DNA of 40,617 nucleotides, from IMG/VR virus record IMGVR_UViG_3300032607_000369, positions 1-40,617 of that record. One strand, 5' to 3'. Below the pieces are notes generated by a model. It was not told where the DNA came from. It saw nothing but the letters and a program-made list of their open reading frames with translations, and did not search any database. The position numbers and the translations under genes were made by a program. Positions 19,819 to 28,116 of this stretch are shown in pieces. This DNA is from a virus. The stretch's first letter is position 1. Each line of letters begins with the position of its first letter.

Positions 19819-20546
19819 ATATAGCTGAAATAGTAAAGAATAAGGCTGAGATCATTGCCTTAAAGAAGGCTGAGATAAAAATAGTAAAAGGTGGTATAAC
19901 CGCAATTACCAAGACCTCAGCTATTAAAGGTATTTATAAAGATAGTGAGCTTATCCTAGAAAGAACTATAGTAGGAAATACTTATCTTTACATGGATTCG
20001 CATAAAGATGTTCACGCTAAAGGCTGTTTCTCTAAGTCAATAAAAGAGAATAATAATATTTTTCATCTTCACGATCACGAGTTTAAGATTACCTCTAAGA
20101 TTGGAGAACCAATGAATGTTTACGAAAAAGACATTGCATGGAAAGATTTAGGAGTAGATAAAGAAGGTACTACTCAAGCTTTGTTTATGGATACTGAGAT
20201 AATGAAAGAATATAATTCTCAAGTATTTGCTGAATATAAGAACAACAGGATAAATCAGCATTCGGTTGGAATGGTTTATGTAAAGTTGGATCTTGCAGTA
20301 AATGATGAAGCTTACGAAGACGAATACAAAGTTTATCTTGACAACATTGATTCTGTAGGTAATAAAGAAATGGCTGAGGAAGAAGGCTATTTTTGGTTAG
20401 TAAGAGAAGCTAAGTTAATAGAAATAAGTGCAGTTTTAATGGGTAGTAATCCTATTACCCCTACGATGCAAGAAAATAAGGAAGCCGACGAAGTCACTTC
20501 AATACCCGAGCCGATGGAAGTCACTCAAAAGAGAAGGAATATTTAA
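19815..20546 (+). CDS. HK97-type prohead protease, 243 aa
   Basis: Serine protease that processes the capsid precursor. It shows the HDHEFKITSKIGEP block with the catalytic His, NQHSVGMVYV with the likely nucleophile Ser, and EISAVLMGSNPITP near the end of the domain, all typical of the prohead protease family. The C-terminal tail (ENKEADEVTSIPEPMEVTQK) may be a scaffold-like extension. It lies directly before the major capsid gene, as usual. Confidence 0.88.
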   Translation: MNIAEIVKNKAEIIALKKAEIKIVKGGITAITKTSAIKGIYKDSELILERTIVGNTYLYMDSHKDVHAKGCFSKSIKENNNIFHLHDHEFKITSKIGEPMNVYEKDIAWKDLGVDKEGTTQALFMDTEIMKEYNSQVFAEYKNNRINQHSVGMVYVKLDLAVNDEAYEDEYKVYLDNIDSVGNKEMAEEEGYFWLVREAKLIEISAVLMGSNPITPTMQENKEADEVTSIPEPMEVTQKRRNI

Positions 20547-20569
20547 TTAACAATTAAACAGAGAAAATT

Positions 20570-21781
20570 ATGTTTACTTACAAAGGGCAAGATGCCATTG
20601 ACAAAATGACTCCGGTAGAAGCAGACGCTTACCAAACGGAAAAAAGAACTTTCGAGCAAGAAGCTACGAATAAGCAAATTGCTGATGCAATTGTAAAAGC
20701 TAATGAAGCTTTTGAGGCTAAGTTCAAAGATGCTAACGAGCAAATCGCTAAGCTAAAAGAGAACGCTATTGTTACTGAGAAATCAAAAGTAGTTGGATTA
20801 AAAGATGAATTAGAGGCTAACAAAGCTGTATTGAAAGAGATTGCAGGTGGAATTTCTAACAAAGAAGTTGTTGTAAAAGCACTTTCTAACAGAGCTTCTA
20901 TTGCAAACAACGAGCAAGCATATGATTTACCAGATATTGGTCAATTAGCTACTCGTAAATTATCTATGTATGACATTTTTCCTAAGTTGACTATCGGTGA
21001 TGGTAACAACAACGGAGTAATTCGTTTCTACGATTGGGACGAGGCTACTATTGCTAGAGCTGCCGCTGCCGTTGCTGAAGGAGCTATTTTTCCAGAGTCT
21101 ACTGCTAAGTACAAAAGAGGAAGTGTTACTATCCAAAAGATTGGTGATACATTACCTGTTACAGAAGAGTTCTTTGAAGATGCTCAGATGTTTGCTGCTG
21201 AACTAGGAATGTTCCTTGACACTAACGTTGCGTTGGAAGTTGATAGGCAAATTGCTTTAGGAGATGGTACAGGAAATACAATTACAGGATTAGTTGCTTC
21301 TGTTAATGCTTATGTACCTGCTGCCGCAGGAATTGCTGATGCTTCAATATACGACTTACTTGTAAAAGTGTCTGAATCTATTACTGTAGGTGGTGGTGCT
21401 AAATATATCCCTAACTTCGCAGTTATGAATATTGCAGACATCAACAAAATGAAATTAAAGAAAGACGCTAACAACAATTACGTTATGCCTCCATTTGTTG
21501 CTAGAGATGGTGCAAGTGTTTCAGGAATTACTGTAGTTGAAGCCAATATCATTCCAGTCAACACATTGGTTCTTGGAGACAATCGTTTTGCTAGAATATA
21601 TGAGAAAGGTGGAGTTGAAATGTCAAAAGGATACTCAGGAACTCAGTTCGTAGAAGACGAAATGACATTGAAAGCACGTAAGAGAATGGCATTCTTGATT
21701 AGAGCTGCTGACAAAGGTGGATTTAAGAAAGTAACTTCTATCTCTGCTGCTTTAGTAACTCTTCAATCAACACCAGTATAG
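20570..21781 (+). CDS. Major capsid protein, HK97 fold, 403 aa
   Basis: Main shell subunit. Residues 1-100 form a helical, charged delta domain (ATNKQIADAIVKANEAFEAK), probably a scaffold that the protease removes. The mature part follows, with DLPDIGQLATRKLSMYDIFP, an E-loop-like region and the HK97-type segments VIRFYDWDEATIARAAAAVA, GDTLPVTEEFFEDA and GDGTGNTITGL. Length and neighbours fit. The leader CAATTAAACAGAGAAAATT precedes the ATG. Confidence 0.9.
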   Translation: MFTYKGQDAIDKMTPVEADAYQTEKRTFEQEATNKQIADAIVKANEAFEAKFKDANEQIAKLKENAIVTEKSKVVGLKDELEANKAVLKEIAGGISNKEVVVKALSNRASIANNEQAYDLPDIGQLATRKLSMYDIFPKLTIGDGNNNGVIRFYDWDEATIARAAAAVAEGAIFPESTAKYKRGSVTIQKIGDTLPVTEEFFEDAQMFAAELGMFLDTNVALEVDRQIALGDGTGNTITGLVASVNAYVPAAAGIADASIYDLLVKVSESITVGGGAKYIPNFAVMNIADINKMKLKKDANNNYVMPPFVARDGASVSGITVVEANIIPVNTLVLGDNRFARIYEKGGVEMSKGYSGTQFVEDEMTLKARKRMAFLIRAADKGGFKKVTSISAALVTLQSTPV

Positions 21782-21785
21782 TATT

Positions 21786-21926
21786 ATGGCTAAAGTAGAG
21801 TTTACAAAGGACTTTGCTACTGAAAAAAAAGGTAATGTAATCGAGTACGATAGTCAATTGGCTGCGTACTTGGTTTATACCGAAAAGGTGGCTAAGTATT
21901 GGAAAGAAGAACCTAAAAAGAAGTAG
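21786..21926 (+). CDS. Small basic protein after the capsid gene, 46 aa
   Basis: ATG at 21786 follows the capsid stop by 4 nt, and the TAG abuts the next ATG. The product starts MAKVEFTKDFATEKKGNVIE and ends KYWKEEPKKK, resembling the short capsid-adjacent proteins with a KGxVxxYD beta motif found in many phages. Function may be in head completion. The coding fit to the gap is the main evidence. Confidence 0.66.
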   Translation: MAKVEFTKDFATEKKGNVIEYDSQLAAYLVYTEKVAKYWKEEPKKK

Positions 21927-22565
21927 ATGTATTTAATAGACCAAACATATTTTATTAAGCAATACAACATTCCTAATCTTAACGAGATGGATAGTGATGT
22001 TTTAATTAATTTAGAGCAATATATTGACAAGGATGTTAGGTCATTACTTAGAAACGCTTTAGGATATAGCCTTTTTAAAGATTTAGACAGTAATATTACA
22101 GATGGAGTTCTTAATGCAGGTGCGCCTCAGAAATGGCAAGATTTTGTTAACGGAGTTGAATATGTCAAAGACAATAAGACAGTTAAATGGAAGGGAATTG
22201 CCTATGAGGAAGGATTATCCAAGACATCCATTTTAGTGCCTTACGTTTACCACAATTGGCTCAGAGACAACATTAGTCAAGTAACAGGAGTTGGTGAAAA
22301 GGTAATCTCTGCACAAAATGCGGTAAATGCCAATTCTAATCAACGCATAGTTGCTGCATGGAATGATTTCATGAGTATGTATCAGGGTGATTATCGTTAT
22401 GGTCGAAAAGAAACGTTTTTTCTTAGAGGAGTTCGATTTACTGACTTCTTGGGAGACAATTATGACGAGGATGTTCCTTTAATTATATTCTTAGAAGACA
22501 ATGACGCTATATACACGGACGCTTTAAAAGTAACTTACGTTAAGCAAAATCAATTAGGTATATGA
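21927..22565 (+). CDS. Head-tail connector (adaptor) protein, 212 aa
   Basis: The helical N-terminus (LIDQTYFIKQYNIPNLNEMD followed by LINLEQYIDKDVRSLL) is typical of adaptor proteins that dock on the portal after DNA packaging. The block SILVPYVYHNWLRDN is common in the Bacteroidota versions. It lies between capsid and tail-tube genes. The exact equivalent in well-studied phages cannot be set. The ATG directly follows the preceding stop. Confidence 0.72.
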   Translation: MYLIDQTYFIKQYNIPNLNEMDSDVLINLEQYIDKDVRSLLRNALGYSLFKDLDSNITDGVLNAGAPQKWQDFVNGVEYVKDNKTVKWKGIAYEEGLSKTSILVPYVYHNWLRDNISQVTGVGEKVISAQNAVNANSNQRIVAAWNDFMSMYQGDYRYGRKETFFLRGVRFTDFLGDNYDEDVPLIIFLEDNDAIYTDALKVTYVKQNQLGI

Positions 22566-23086
22566 TTATAGTCGAGGACATACTAAAAGAGATATTCTCA
22601 CAACTTCCTGCTATAAAAGACAGTAATTCTGTTGATTTTTTACCTCAGTTTAATTGGGGATCTCAGAATACACTAAACTTATACTTGTCTCAGTTCAAAA
22701 AGAGTGTTAAATACCCTCTAGTTTGGCTAACAGAGACCGTTGATGAATCAGATATTTATGCTCACAAGCTAGAGAAGCCTGTAAAGTTAATTTTAGCTAA
22801 GCAGTCTAATCATCCTAAAAACACCAACCCGATAATATGGGAAACTGAGTTCACTAGCGTTCTCAATCCGTTATTAAAGAATGTAGTCACCTCTATAGAG
22901 AAAAGTGGGGTTACTTCTATAAAAGATGGAAAGTATAAGGTTAATAGGTTAGCTAATTATAGTGAGAATGAAGGTGCTGATGCTAAAACGATAGATAATT
23001 GGAATGTAGTAGTTTTTGAGGCTACGGTTATTTTTAGAGAGAAGGCAGATGGAACTGCAAAATGTATAAATACAATTAAATTCTAA
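22562..23086 (+). CDS. Probable head-tail joining or tail completion protein, 174 aa
   Basis: Starts 4 nt before the end of the connector gene. Segments such as FKKSVKYPLVWLTETVDES and VVVFEATVIFREKADG have the alternation of tail-terminator and joining proteins. Family recognition is only by position and size: it lies between the connector and the tail tube gene. An unrelated neck protein is the main alternative. Confidence 0.65.
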   Translation: MIIVEDILKEIFSQLPAIKDSNSVDFLPQFNWGSQNTLNLYLSQFKKSVKYPLVWLTETVDESDIYAHKLEKPVKLILAKQSNHPKNTNPIIWETEFTSVLNPLLKNVVTSIEKSGVTSIKDGKYKVNRLANYSENEGADAKTIDNWNVVVFEATVIFREKADGTAKCINTIKF

Positions 23087-23235
23087 TGAAGGCAAATAAA
23101 AAAAGAGTAGAGCTTAAAACGTTTAAAGTGTTAACTCCATTTACTTACGACAGACTGTATAGAAAAGGAGACTTTATTGTATTGAGTGATGAAAAGACAA
23201 TTGAAAAATTAATTAATAATAAAATCATAAGATAA
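23086..23235 (+). CDS. Small basic protein before the tail tube gene, 49 aa
   Basis: TAATG overlaps link it to both neighbours: its ATG uses the last base of the previous stop, and its TAA shares a base with the next ATG. The product starts MKANKKRVELKTFKVLTPFT and includes YRKGDFIVLSDEKTIEKLIN, a small beta-helix protein like those beside capsid genes. It shares the type of fold text with the 46-aa protein at 21786. Confidence 0.66.
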   Translation: MKANKKRVELKTFKVLTPFTYDRLYRKGDFIVLSDEKTIEKLINNKIIR

Positions 23236-24149
23236 TGATAACAGGACTAAACGTATTAAACTGCTCATCTTCAGATGTAGTAGGTACAGGATTAGCAGGT
23301 TGCAGAATCGATAGAAAACGAGTTGTTGCTATTGGATTGCTTGCAAAAGGAACGGTTTTATCGGGAACGGTAGACAAGGCTTATATTCAGAATTTACAGC
23401 AATTAGGTAAGCTTATTTACCTTAAGGGAATAATCACATTTGCTGATAATACTCCTGACCCAACAATTATAACAAGAGAAGGTTCTGGTTACAAGACTTT
23501 AGTATCTGAGCTTCCTTACGAATATCTTGCTACTTTTGATAATGGTCATAACTTTCAGAAAGCATTAAAGTCTCTTAGCGGAAACGGTAATTATGACTTA
23601 GTTTTATGGGATGTTGATGATGTTATTTGGTTGACTCAAAGTCTTGCGGGAGATGTTAAAGGTTTTGCTTTAGGAATGCACAATAGTGGTAAGTACATGG
23701 GTAACGATGGTACTAATGCTGCTTCTCAAACTTTAATGTTACAACTTACAGAAAGAAGTGAAGTTGACGAAAGAATGAGCTTCCTTACTCCAGACGATTT
23801 CTCTTCTAATGATTTAGATGGTGTAAATGATGTTAAGATTACAATCGACCCAATAGTTGCAGCTTCAACTACAATTGTGTTTTCTCCATACTTAATTGAT
23901 GGAAGTCATTTAGTAGAAGGGTTAGCACTTAGCGATATAAGAGTGACTAAAAACGGAAGCGTTGTGACTCCTACTAATCTTTCTTACGTTACTAATGAAG
24001 GCAAGATTACAGTTACTGTAGCTGCTCACGCTGCTGCCGATGCTATTACAGTTAGATTATTCGACTCAGTTCTAGTTAAGCCAGTAATATTGTCTGCTGC
24101 TGATGTATTATATAAATCAAACATAGCTACTGCGGTTGTGACAGCATAA
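23235..24149 (+). CDS. Major tail tube protein with C-terminal Ig-like domain, 304 aa
   Basis: The first 190 residues (NVLNCSSSDVVGTGLAGCRI and following) correspond to the tube domain seen in Bacteroidota siphoviruses. The last 100 (ITIDPIVAASTTIVFSPYLI, then SDIRVTKNGSVVTPTN) form an Ig-like surface domain. A strong terminator follows, matching high expression. Identification rests on position before the tape measure gene and on this domain order. Confidence 0.75.
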   Translation: MITGLNVLNCSSSDVVGTGLAGCRIDRKRVVAIGLLAKGTVLSGTVDKAYIQNLQQLGKLIYLKGIITFADNTPDPTIITREGSGYKTLVSELPYEYLATFDNGHNFQKALKSLSGNGNYDLVLWDVDDVIWLTQSLAGDVKGFALGMHNSGKYMGNDGTNAASQTLMLQLTERSEVDERMSFLTPDDFSSNDLDGVNDVKITIDPIVAASTTIVFSPYLIDGSHLVEGLALSDIRVTKNGSVVTPTNLSYVTNEGKITVTVAAHAAADAITVRLFDSVLVKPVILSAADVLYKSNIATAVVTA

Positions 24150-24172
24150 TATTTTTTAATTGTGATTACTTT

Positions 24173-24206
24173 AAAGGGAGTGGGTTAGTTCCTGCTCCTT
24201 TTTTTT
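24173..24206 (+). terminator. Rho-independent terminator after the tail tube gene
   Basis: AAAGGGAG and CTCC-TTTTTTTT enclose a short loop (GTGGGTTAGTTCCTG), with a T8 tract. It would lower expression of downstream tail genes compared with capsid and tube genes. Confidence 0.82.
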
Positions 24207-24218
24207 ATCTGTATAACT

Positions 24219-24671
24219 ATGACTATAAAAGAATATCTCGATAGGGCAATATTAGTACAATCTTCTATATTAGAAGAGACTTCTAAGGCGGTTTATAAGA
24301 ATGAGGTTCAGATAATAAGATTGAATACTGAAGACCAATTATACACTAAAGGAATTAATATTAATGGAGGAATACTTGGTGTTTATTCAGGTAATCATCA
24401 ACCTAATGCAAATTCATTGCTAAGAGGGTTCCCTAAATTAGCAGGAAGCAGATACAACTTCTTAGACTCAGGAAGATTATTTAACGACATGGAATTGAGC
24501 GTATCTAATAACCAAGTAACTATTTATAATACCGATACAGGAAATAAGCTACTAGAATTATATTCTATTACCGGTTCTGAGTTCATAGGATTGACAATAG
24601 AGAATCAGCACGTACTTAACTACGAGATAATTCAGCCAGAATTATTTACCTTTATAAAAAAATACTTATGA
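24219..24671 (+). CDS. Tail-region hypothetical protein, 150 aa
   Basis: Not assigned. Begins MTIKEYLDRAILVQSSILEE and contains GININGGILGVYSGNHQPNA and YNFLDSGRLFNDMEL. The segment around SGRLFNDM resembles small structural proteins that contain a tail-terminator-like fold in Bacteroidota phages, but I cannot confirm it. It lies between the tube terminator and the putative structured RNA. Confidence 0.68.
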   Translation: MTIKEYLDRAILVQSSILEETSKAVYKNEVQIIRLNTEDQLYTKGININGGILGVYSGNHQPNANSLLRGFPKLAGSRYNFLDSGRLFNDMELSVSNNQVTIYNTDTGNKLLELYSITGSEFIGLTIENQHVLNYEIIQPELFTFIKKYL

Positions 24672-24776
24672 CTTAGTGTCGTTAGCAACCACCGTTCGAA
24701 AGGTGAAATAAAGAAGATGCTTTAATATAGAACGACTTACTACTACTTGTAGACCATCGCCTTATAACACACTAAG
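24672..24776 (+). ncRNA. Possible structured RNA element before the chaperone/tape measure genes
   Basis: CTTAGTGT (24672-24679) pairs with ACACTAAG (24769-24776), followed by TTTT. Between them are small hairpins: CACC-GTTCGAAA-GGTG, AAAG-AAGATG-CTTT and CTAC-TT-GTAG. A competing pairing of CTTAGTGTCGTT with AACGACACTAAG at 24807-24818 reaches into the next coding region. No ORF is present. It may be a leader that controls the next gene or a small RNA. Confidence 0.4.
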
Positions 24777-24797
24777 TTTTAATTAAAAAGTAAATAA

Positions 24798-25409
24798 ATG
24801 AATAATAACGACACTAAGGTTTATGACAATATAGAAACTCTTCCCTTGTACAATTGGGATAAATACCTAAGCACTAAAGACACTAATTGGTTCAGAAATG
24901 ATTTTGATGGGAGGCAAAGTAAGCGTGATCCGTTTTTAAAGGAAGAGGAATCTATATTAGAGGAATATTTTACTGCGATTAACGATAGGTCTTTTACTAT
25001 CAAGTTGCAGAAATGGGCAAAGATTAATAACTTAATGACTAAATATAACGTTGTCAATGCATTGTTAGATAGGTTTTCGATGGGATTTGCAGATATACAA
25101 TTAGAAATGAGGTTACAGTTTGTTAAGCAGTTAAAACTCCACGGATTTAAAATGTCAGAGGTAAATACTCCCGATGGCGATGTTGAGGACATAATTAGGA
25201 TTAGACAAGAGGTTCAGGGAATAAAAACAAAGATAAAACTGTTAGAAGGAGAATTAAAAGACGATGGTAGAAAAGAGTCTGTATCACTTCAAAGGCAATT
25301 GCAAATAGCTACTGTAGGACTTAGCTATCCTTACAGGTTAAACCCAAAAGAAATATCTGTAGCTGAGTGGATTGAAATATGTAAAATGTTAGAAGAACAA
25401 AACAAATAA
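24798..25409 (+). CDS. Probable tail assembly protein upstream of the tape measure, 203 aa
   Basis: Function is inferred mainly from position. It is a soluble helical protein (RDPFLKEEESILEEYFTAIN and IRQEVQGIKTKIKLLEGELK) directly before the tape measure gene, where tail assembly chaperones usually lie. I saw no slippery sequence or second overlapping frame, so it does not follow the lambda gpG/GT frameshift pattern. The ATG region can pair with the upstream RNA element, which may affect translation. Confidence 0.6.
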   Translation: MNNNDTKVYDNIETLPLYNWDKYLSTKDTNWFRNDFDGRQSKRDPFLKEEESILEEYFTAINDRSFTIKLQKWAKINNLMTKYNVVNALLDRFSMGFADIQLEMRLQFVKQLKLHGFKMSEVNTPDGDVEDIIRIRQEVQGIKTKIKLLEGELKDDGRKESVSLQRQLQIATVGLSYPYRLNPKEISVAEWIEICKMLEEQNK

Positions 25410-25411
25410 CT

Positions 25412-28114
25412 ATGGCAAATGCAATAGATTTAGTAGTAGCTCAACAGGCACTCGACCAACTTAAAAACTTAATTGCTCAGTTAGATTTAGTAGATGCTAA
25501 AATGACTGCTATTTCTGCTAATGCTATAACATTAAGTGCTAACGCAGGAAAAGTAACAACCCCATCGGGAGGATCTAGTAACGCAGGAGGAAATGCAGCT
25601 GCTAATGCAGGTCTAATAGAAGCTTCTGCTCTTAATAAAAAGTTAGCTGACCAAATAGATTATCTTCGACTTAAAATTGCTGAACTACAAAAAACGAGAG
25701 TTGGAGGAACAAAAACTCTTTTACAAGAGACTGTTGCTTTAAAAGAGGAGCTTAGAATAGCTACAGCTACTGCTAAAGGAATAGATTTAGTTGCTATATC
25801 AAAAAAGAAATTAGAAGATCAGACAAAGAAAACAACTGCTCAGCTAGAAAGAGCTGCACTTGCTGCTGAAAAAGAAAACAGTGCTTACAATAGAACTCAA
25901 GCTCAATTAAATAAGTTGACTGCGGTTTATAATGATTTATCTGTAAGAAAAGAACGTTACAACAATTTAACAGACAACGAAGAAAAAAGATTAGTTACTT
26001 TAACTAGGGTTAACGAGAAGTACAACGGAGTTCTAAGGACTACAGATGCTGCTATAGGCAAGAACACTAGGAATGTTGGTAATTACGCAAGTGGTTGGAA
26101 TGGATTATCAAACTCTATTAATCAGCTAACTAGAGAAGCTCCTGCTTTTGCTAATAGTATGCAAACAGGTTTTATGGCACTTTCTAACAACATACCTATT
26201 TTTGTAGATGAATTAGAAAGTATAAGGGTAAAGAATGTTCAACTAGCAAAAGATGGATTAAAGACCGAAAGCGTATTTAGTGCAGTATCAGGAGCGTTCT
26301 TTTCTTGGCAAACCGCTTTAAGTGTAGGGGTTACTTTGCTTACTATTTATGGTTCTAAATTAATTGATATGGCTTTTAATACTGATGCAGCAAAGAAAGC
26401 TACAGAAAAGTTGACACAAGCTTTGAAAGATAATCAAGACCAAGTAGATGGAAATATATCGGCTTTAGAACACCAAGCAAATATTGACATTGAACTAGCT
26501 AAACAAAGAGGAGCTAGTGAAGAAGAACTTGCTGCTCTGAGAATGAAATTAGGGGTAGATGTACTTACTGAAAACGAAAAAAATAATGCAAAACTTATAG
26601 GTCAGTTAGATGGTTTTGATAGATATAGAATACTTCAAGCACAAGGTGGTAATAAAGCTTTATTATTCCTTTTAGAAAAGTATAATGGTGATGTAAATAA
26701 AGCTAGAGCTGAATTTCAAAGAAGAGAGAAAGCTTACACAGATGAAAATAGAAAACTACTTTCTGACGAACAGGAAAAGAGTTATGAATTAGTAAGAAAG
26801 CAAAATGATAAGAATACCGAGTTAGATGCTACTAACAGGACAGCGGCTCAGCAAAGAGCTAACGAAGGCTCAAAAACAATAACTTCTGACCAACAGAAAG
26901 CTGAAGAAGAGAGGTTGGCTTTGTTAGCAGAAATGCATAGAAAAGAAATAGAGCTAGAACTTGCCAAAATTAAAACTTTACTAGATGACGATACAATATA
27001 TTATACCGATAGACTTCATCAATTAGACTTAGACTTTATAAAAAGAAGTGAGCTAGAAAAGCTAAATACAGATGAAGAATTAAGACTAGCAGGAAATAGC
27101 TACGAAGCTCAGCAAATAGCATTATTAAATTCTCATATAAAAAGAATAGATTTAATAGACGACTACAACAAAAAGAAGAAGAAACTTGAAGGTCTTGATT
27201 TAGATCCTGTCAATCTGTTAGCTACTTCTGCATTGGAAGAAAAAGACCAATTTGCTTTCTTAAAAAAGAGTGCTAAAGATGCGGTTAAAAACATAAAGAC
27301 TCCTGCTACAGAACTAAAAGAGACTTGGAAAGATACTTTTAATGAGATTGCTAATGCTGCACAAAAAGCAGGAGATATAATCGCTGACTTTAGTAAAAGA
27401 AACTTTGAGAATGAATATAGAAGGCTTGAGGATCAAAAAGATATAGCTTTAAGATTTGCAGGAGAAAGTGATTTTGCTAAAAAACAAATAGAGGAACAAG
27501 CAGAAAAGCGTAGAAAAGAAATAGCTAATAGGGAAAACAAAGCGGCACAAAAACAAGCAATATTTAACATTGCTATAGATACTGCTCAAGCCGTAATAGC
27601 TACTTTAAAAAAGACAGGTTTTTTAGGAATACCTTTGTCTGTCATAGTTGGAGCCTTGGGAGCTGCTCAAATTGCAGTTGTAGCTTCTCAAAAGATTCCA
27701 CAGTATTTTGAAGGAGGTACTCACGATGGTGGATTGATGATGGTGAATGATGCGAAAGGATCTAACTACAAAGAAACAATTGTGACTCCGGATGGTAAGA
27801 TAATAAAGCCAGAGGGAAGAGATGTTGTGATGAACGCTCCAAAAGGAACTCAGATTTTTACACCTGAGCAATGGCAAGAAAAGGAATTACATAATATGCT
27901 TCAGAGCAAAGGAATCTCAATGAACGAATCCCGCCACAGCAATAGTGGATTGACTTATCAAGAGATGGATGCAATACTTGGCAAACATTTTAAGAATATT
28001 ACAACTCAAACGACTACCTTTGATAAAAAAGGATTTAGTTCTTATAGCGTAAGCAAGGGAAACAAAACCATTAGAAACGAAAATAGAGCAAGCGGTCAAG
28101 GCTTCAAAGTATAA
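25412..28114 (+). CDS. Tape measure protein, 900 aa
   Basis: Sets tail length and is threaded through the tail tube. It has long helical, Lys/Glu/Gln-rich segments (for example LEKKLADQ-like stretches near 80-200), a glycine-alanine-rich break at residues 50-70, and hydrophobic segments around 290-310 and 725-755 (FLGIPLSVIVGALGAAQIAV). The C-terminal region YFEGGTHDGGLMMVNDAKGS and NAPKGTQIFTPEQW is typical of Bacteroidota tape measures. Nine hundred residues suggest a tail of roughly 135 nm using the common 1.5 angstrom per residue rule. That length is an estimate. Confidence 0.9.
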   Translation: MANAIDLVVAQQALDQLKNLIAQLDLVDAKMTAISANAITLSANAGKVTTPSGGSSNAGGNAAANAGLIEASALNKKLADQIDYLRLKIAELQKTRVGGTKTLLQETVALKEELRIATATAKGIDLVAISKKKLEDQTKKTTAQLERAALAAEKENSAYNRTQAQLNKLTAVYNDLSVRKERYNNLTDNEEKRLVTLTRVNEKYNGVLRTTDAAIGKNTRNVGNYASGWNGLSNSINQLTREAPAFANSMQTGFMALSNNIPIFVDELESIRVKNVQLAKDGLKTESVFSAVSGAFFSWQTALSVGVTLLTIYGSKLIDMAFNTDAAKKATEKLTQALKDNQDQVDGNISALEHQANIDIELAKQRGASEEELAALRMKLGVDVLTENEKNNAKLIGQLDGFDRYRILQAQGGNKALLFLLEKYNGDVNKARAEFQRREKAYTDENRKLLSDEQEKSYELVRKQNDKNTELDATNRTAAQQRANEGSKTITSDQQKAEEERLALLAEMHRKEIELELAKIKTLLDDDTIYYTDRLHQLDLDFIKRSELEKLNTDEELRLAGNSYEAQQIALLNSHIKRIDLIDDYNKKKKKLEGLDLDPVNLLATSALEEKDQFAFLKKSAKDAVKNIKTPATELKETWKDTFNEIANAAQKAGDIIADFSKRNFENEYRRLEDQKDIALRFAGESDFAKKQIEEQAEKRRKEIANRENKAAQKQAIFNIAIDTAQAVIATLKKTGFLGIPLSVIVGALGAAQIAVVASQKIPQYFEGGTHDGGLMMVNDAKGSNYKETIVTPDGKIIKPEGRDVVMNAPKGTQIFTPEQWQEKELHNMLQSKGISMNESRHSNSGLTYQEMDAILGKHFKNITTQTTTFDKKGFSSYSVSKGNKTIRNENRASGQGFKV

Positions 28115-28116
28115 CT

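Noticed and set aside
24672-24776. tRNA or tRNA-like gene because of a GTTCGAAA loop
   Set aside because: The T-arm-like loop lacks a proper 5-bp stem, the acceptor and anticodon arms do not form, and there is no CCA-like end.
24798-25409. Programmed frameshift tail chaperone pair
   Set aside because: No slippery heptamer or second overlapping frame of suitable length was found before the tape measure gene.
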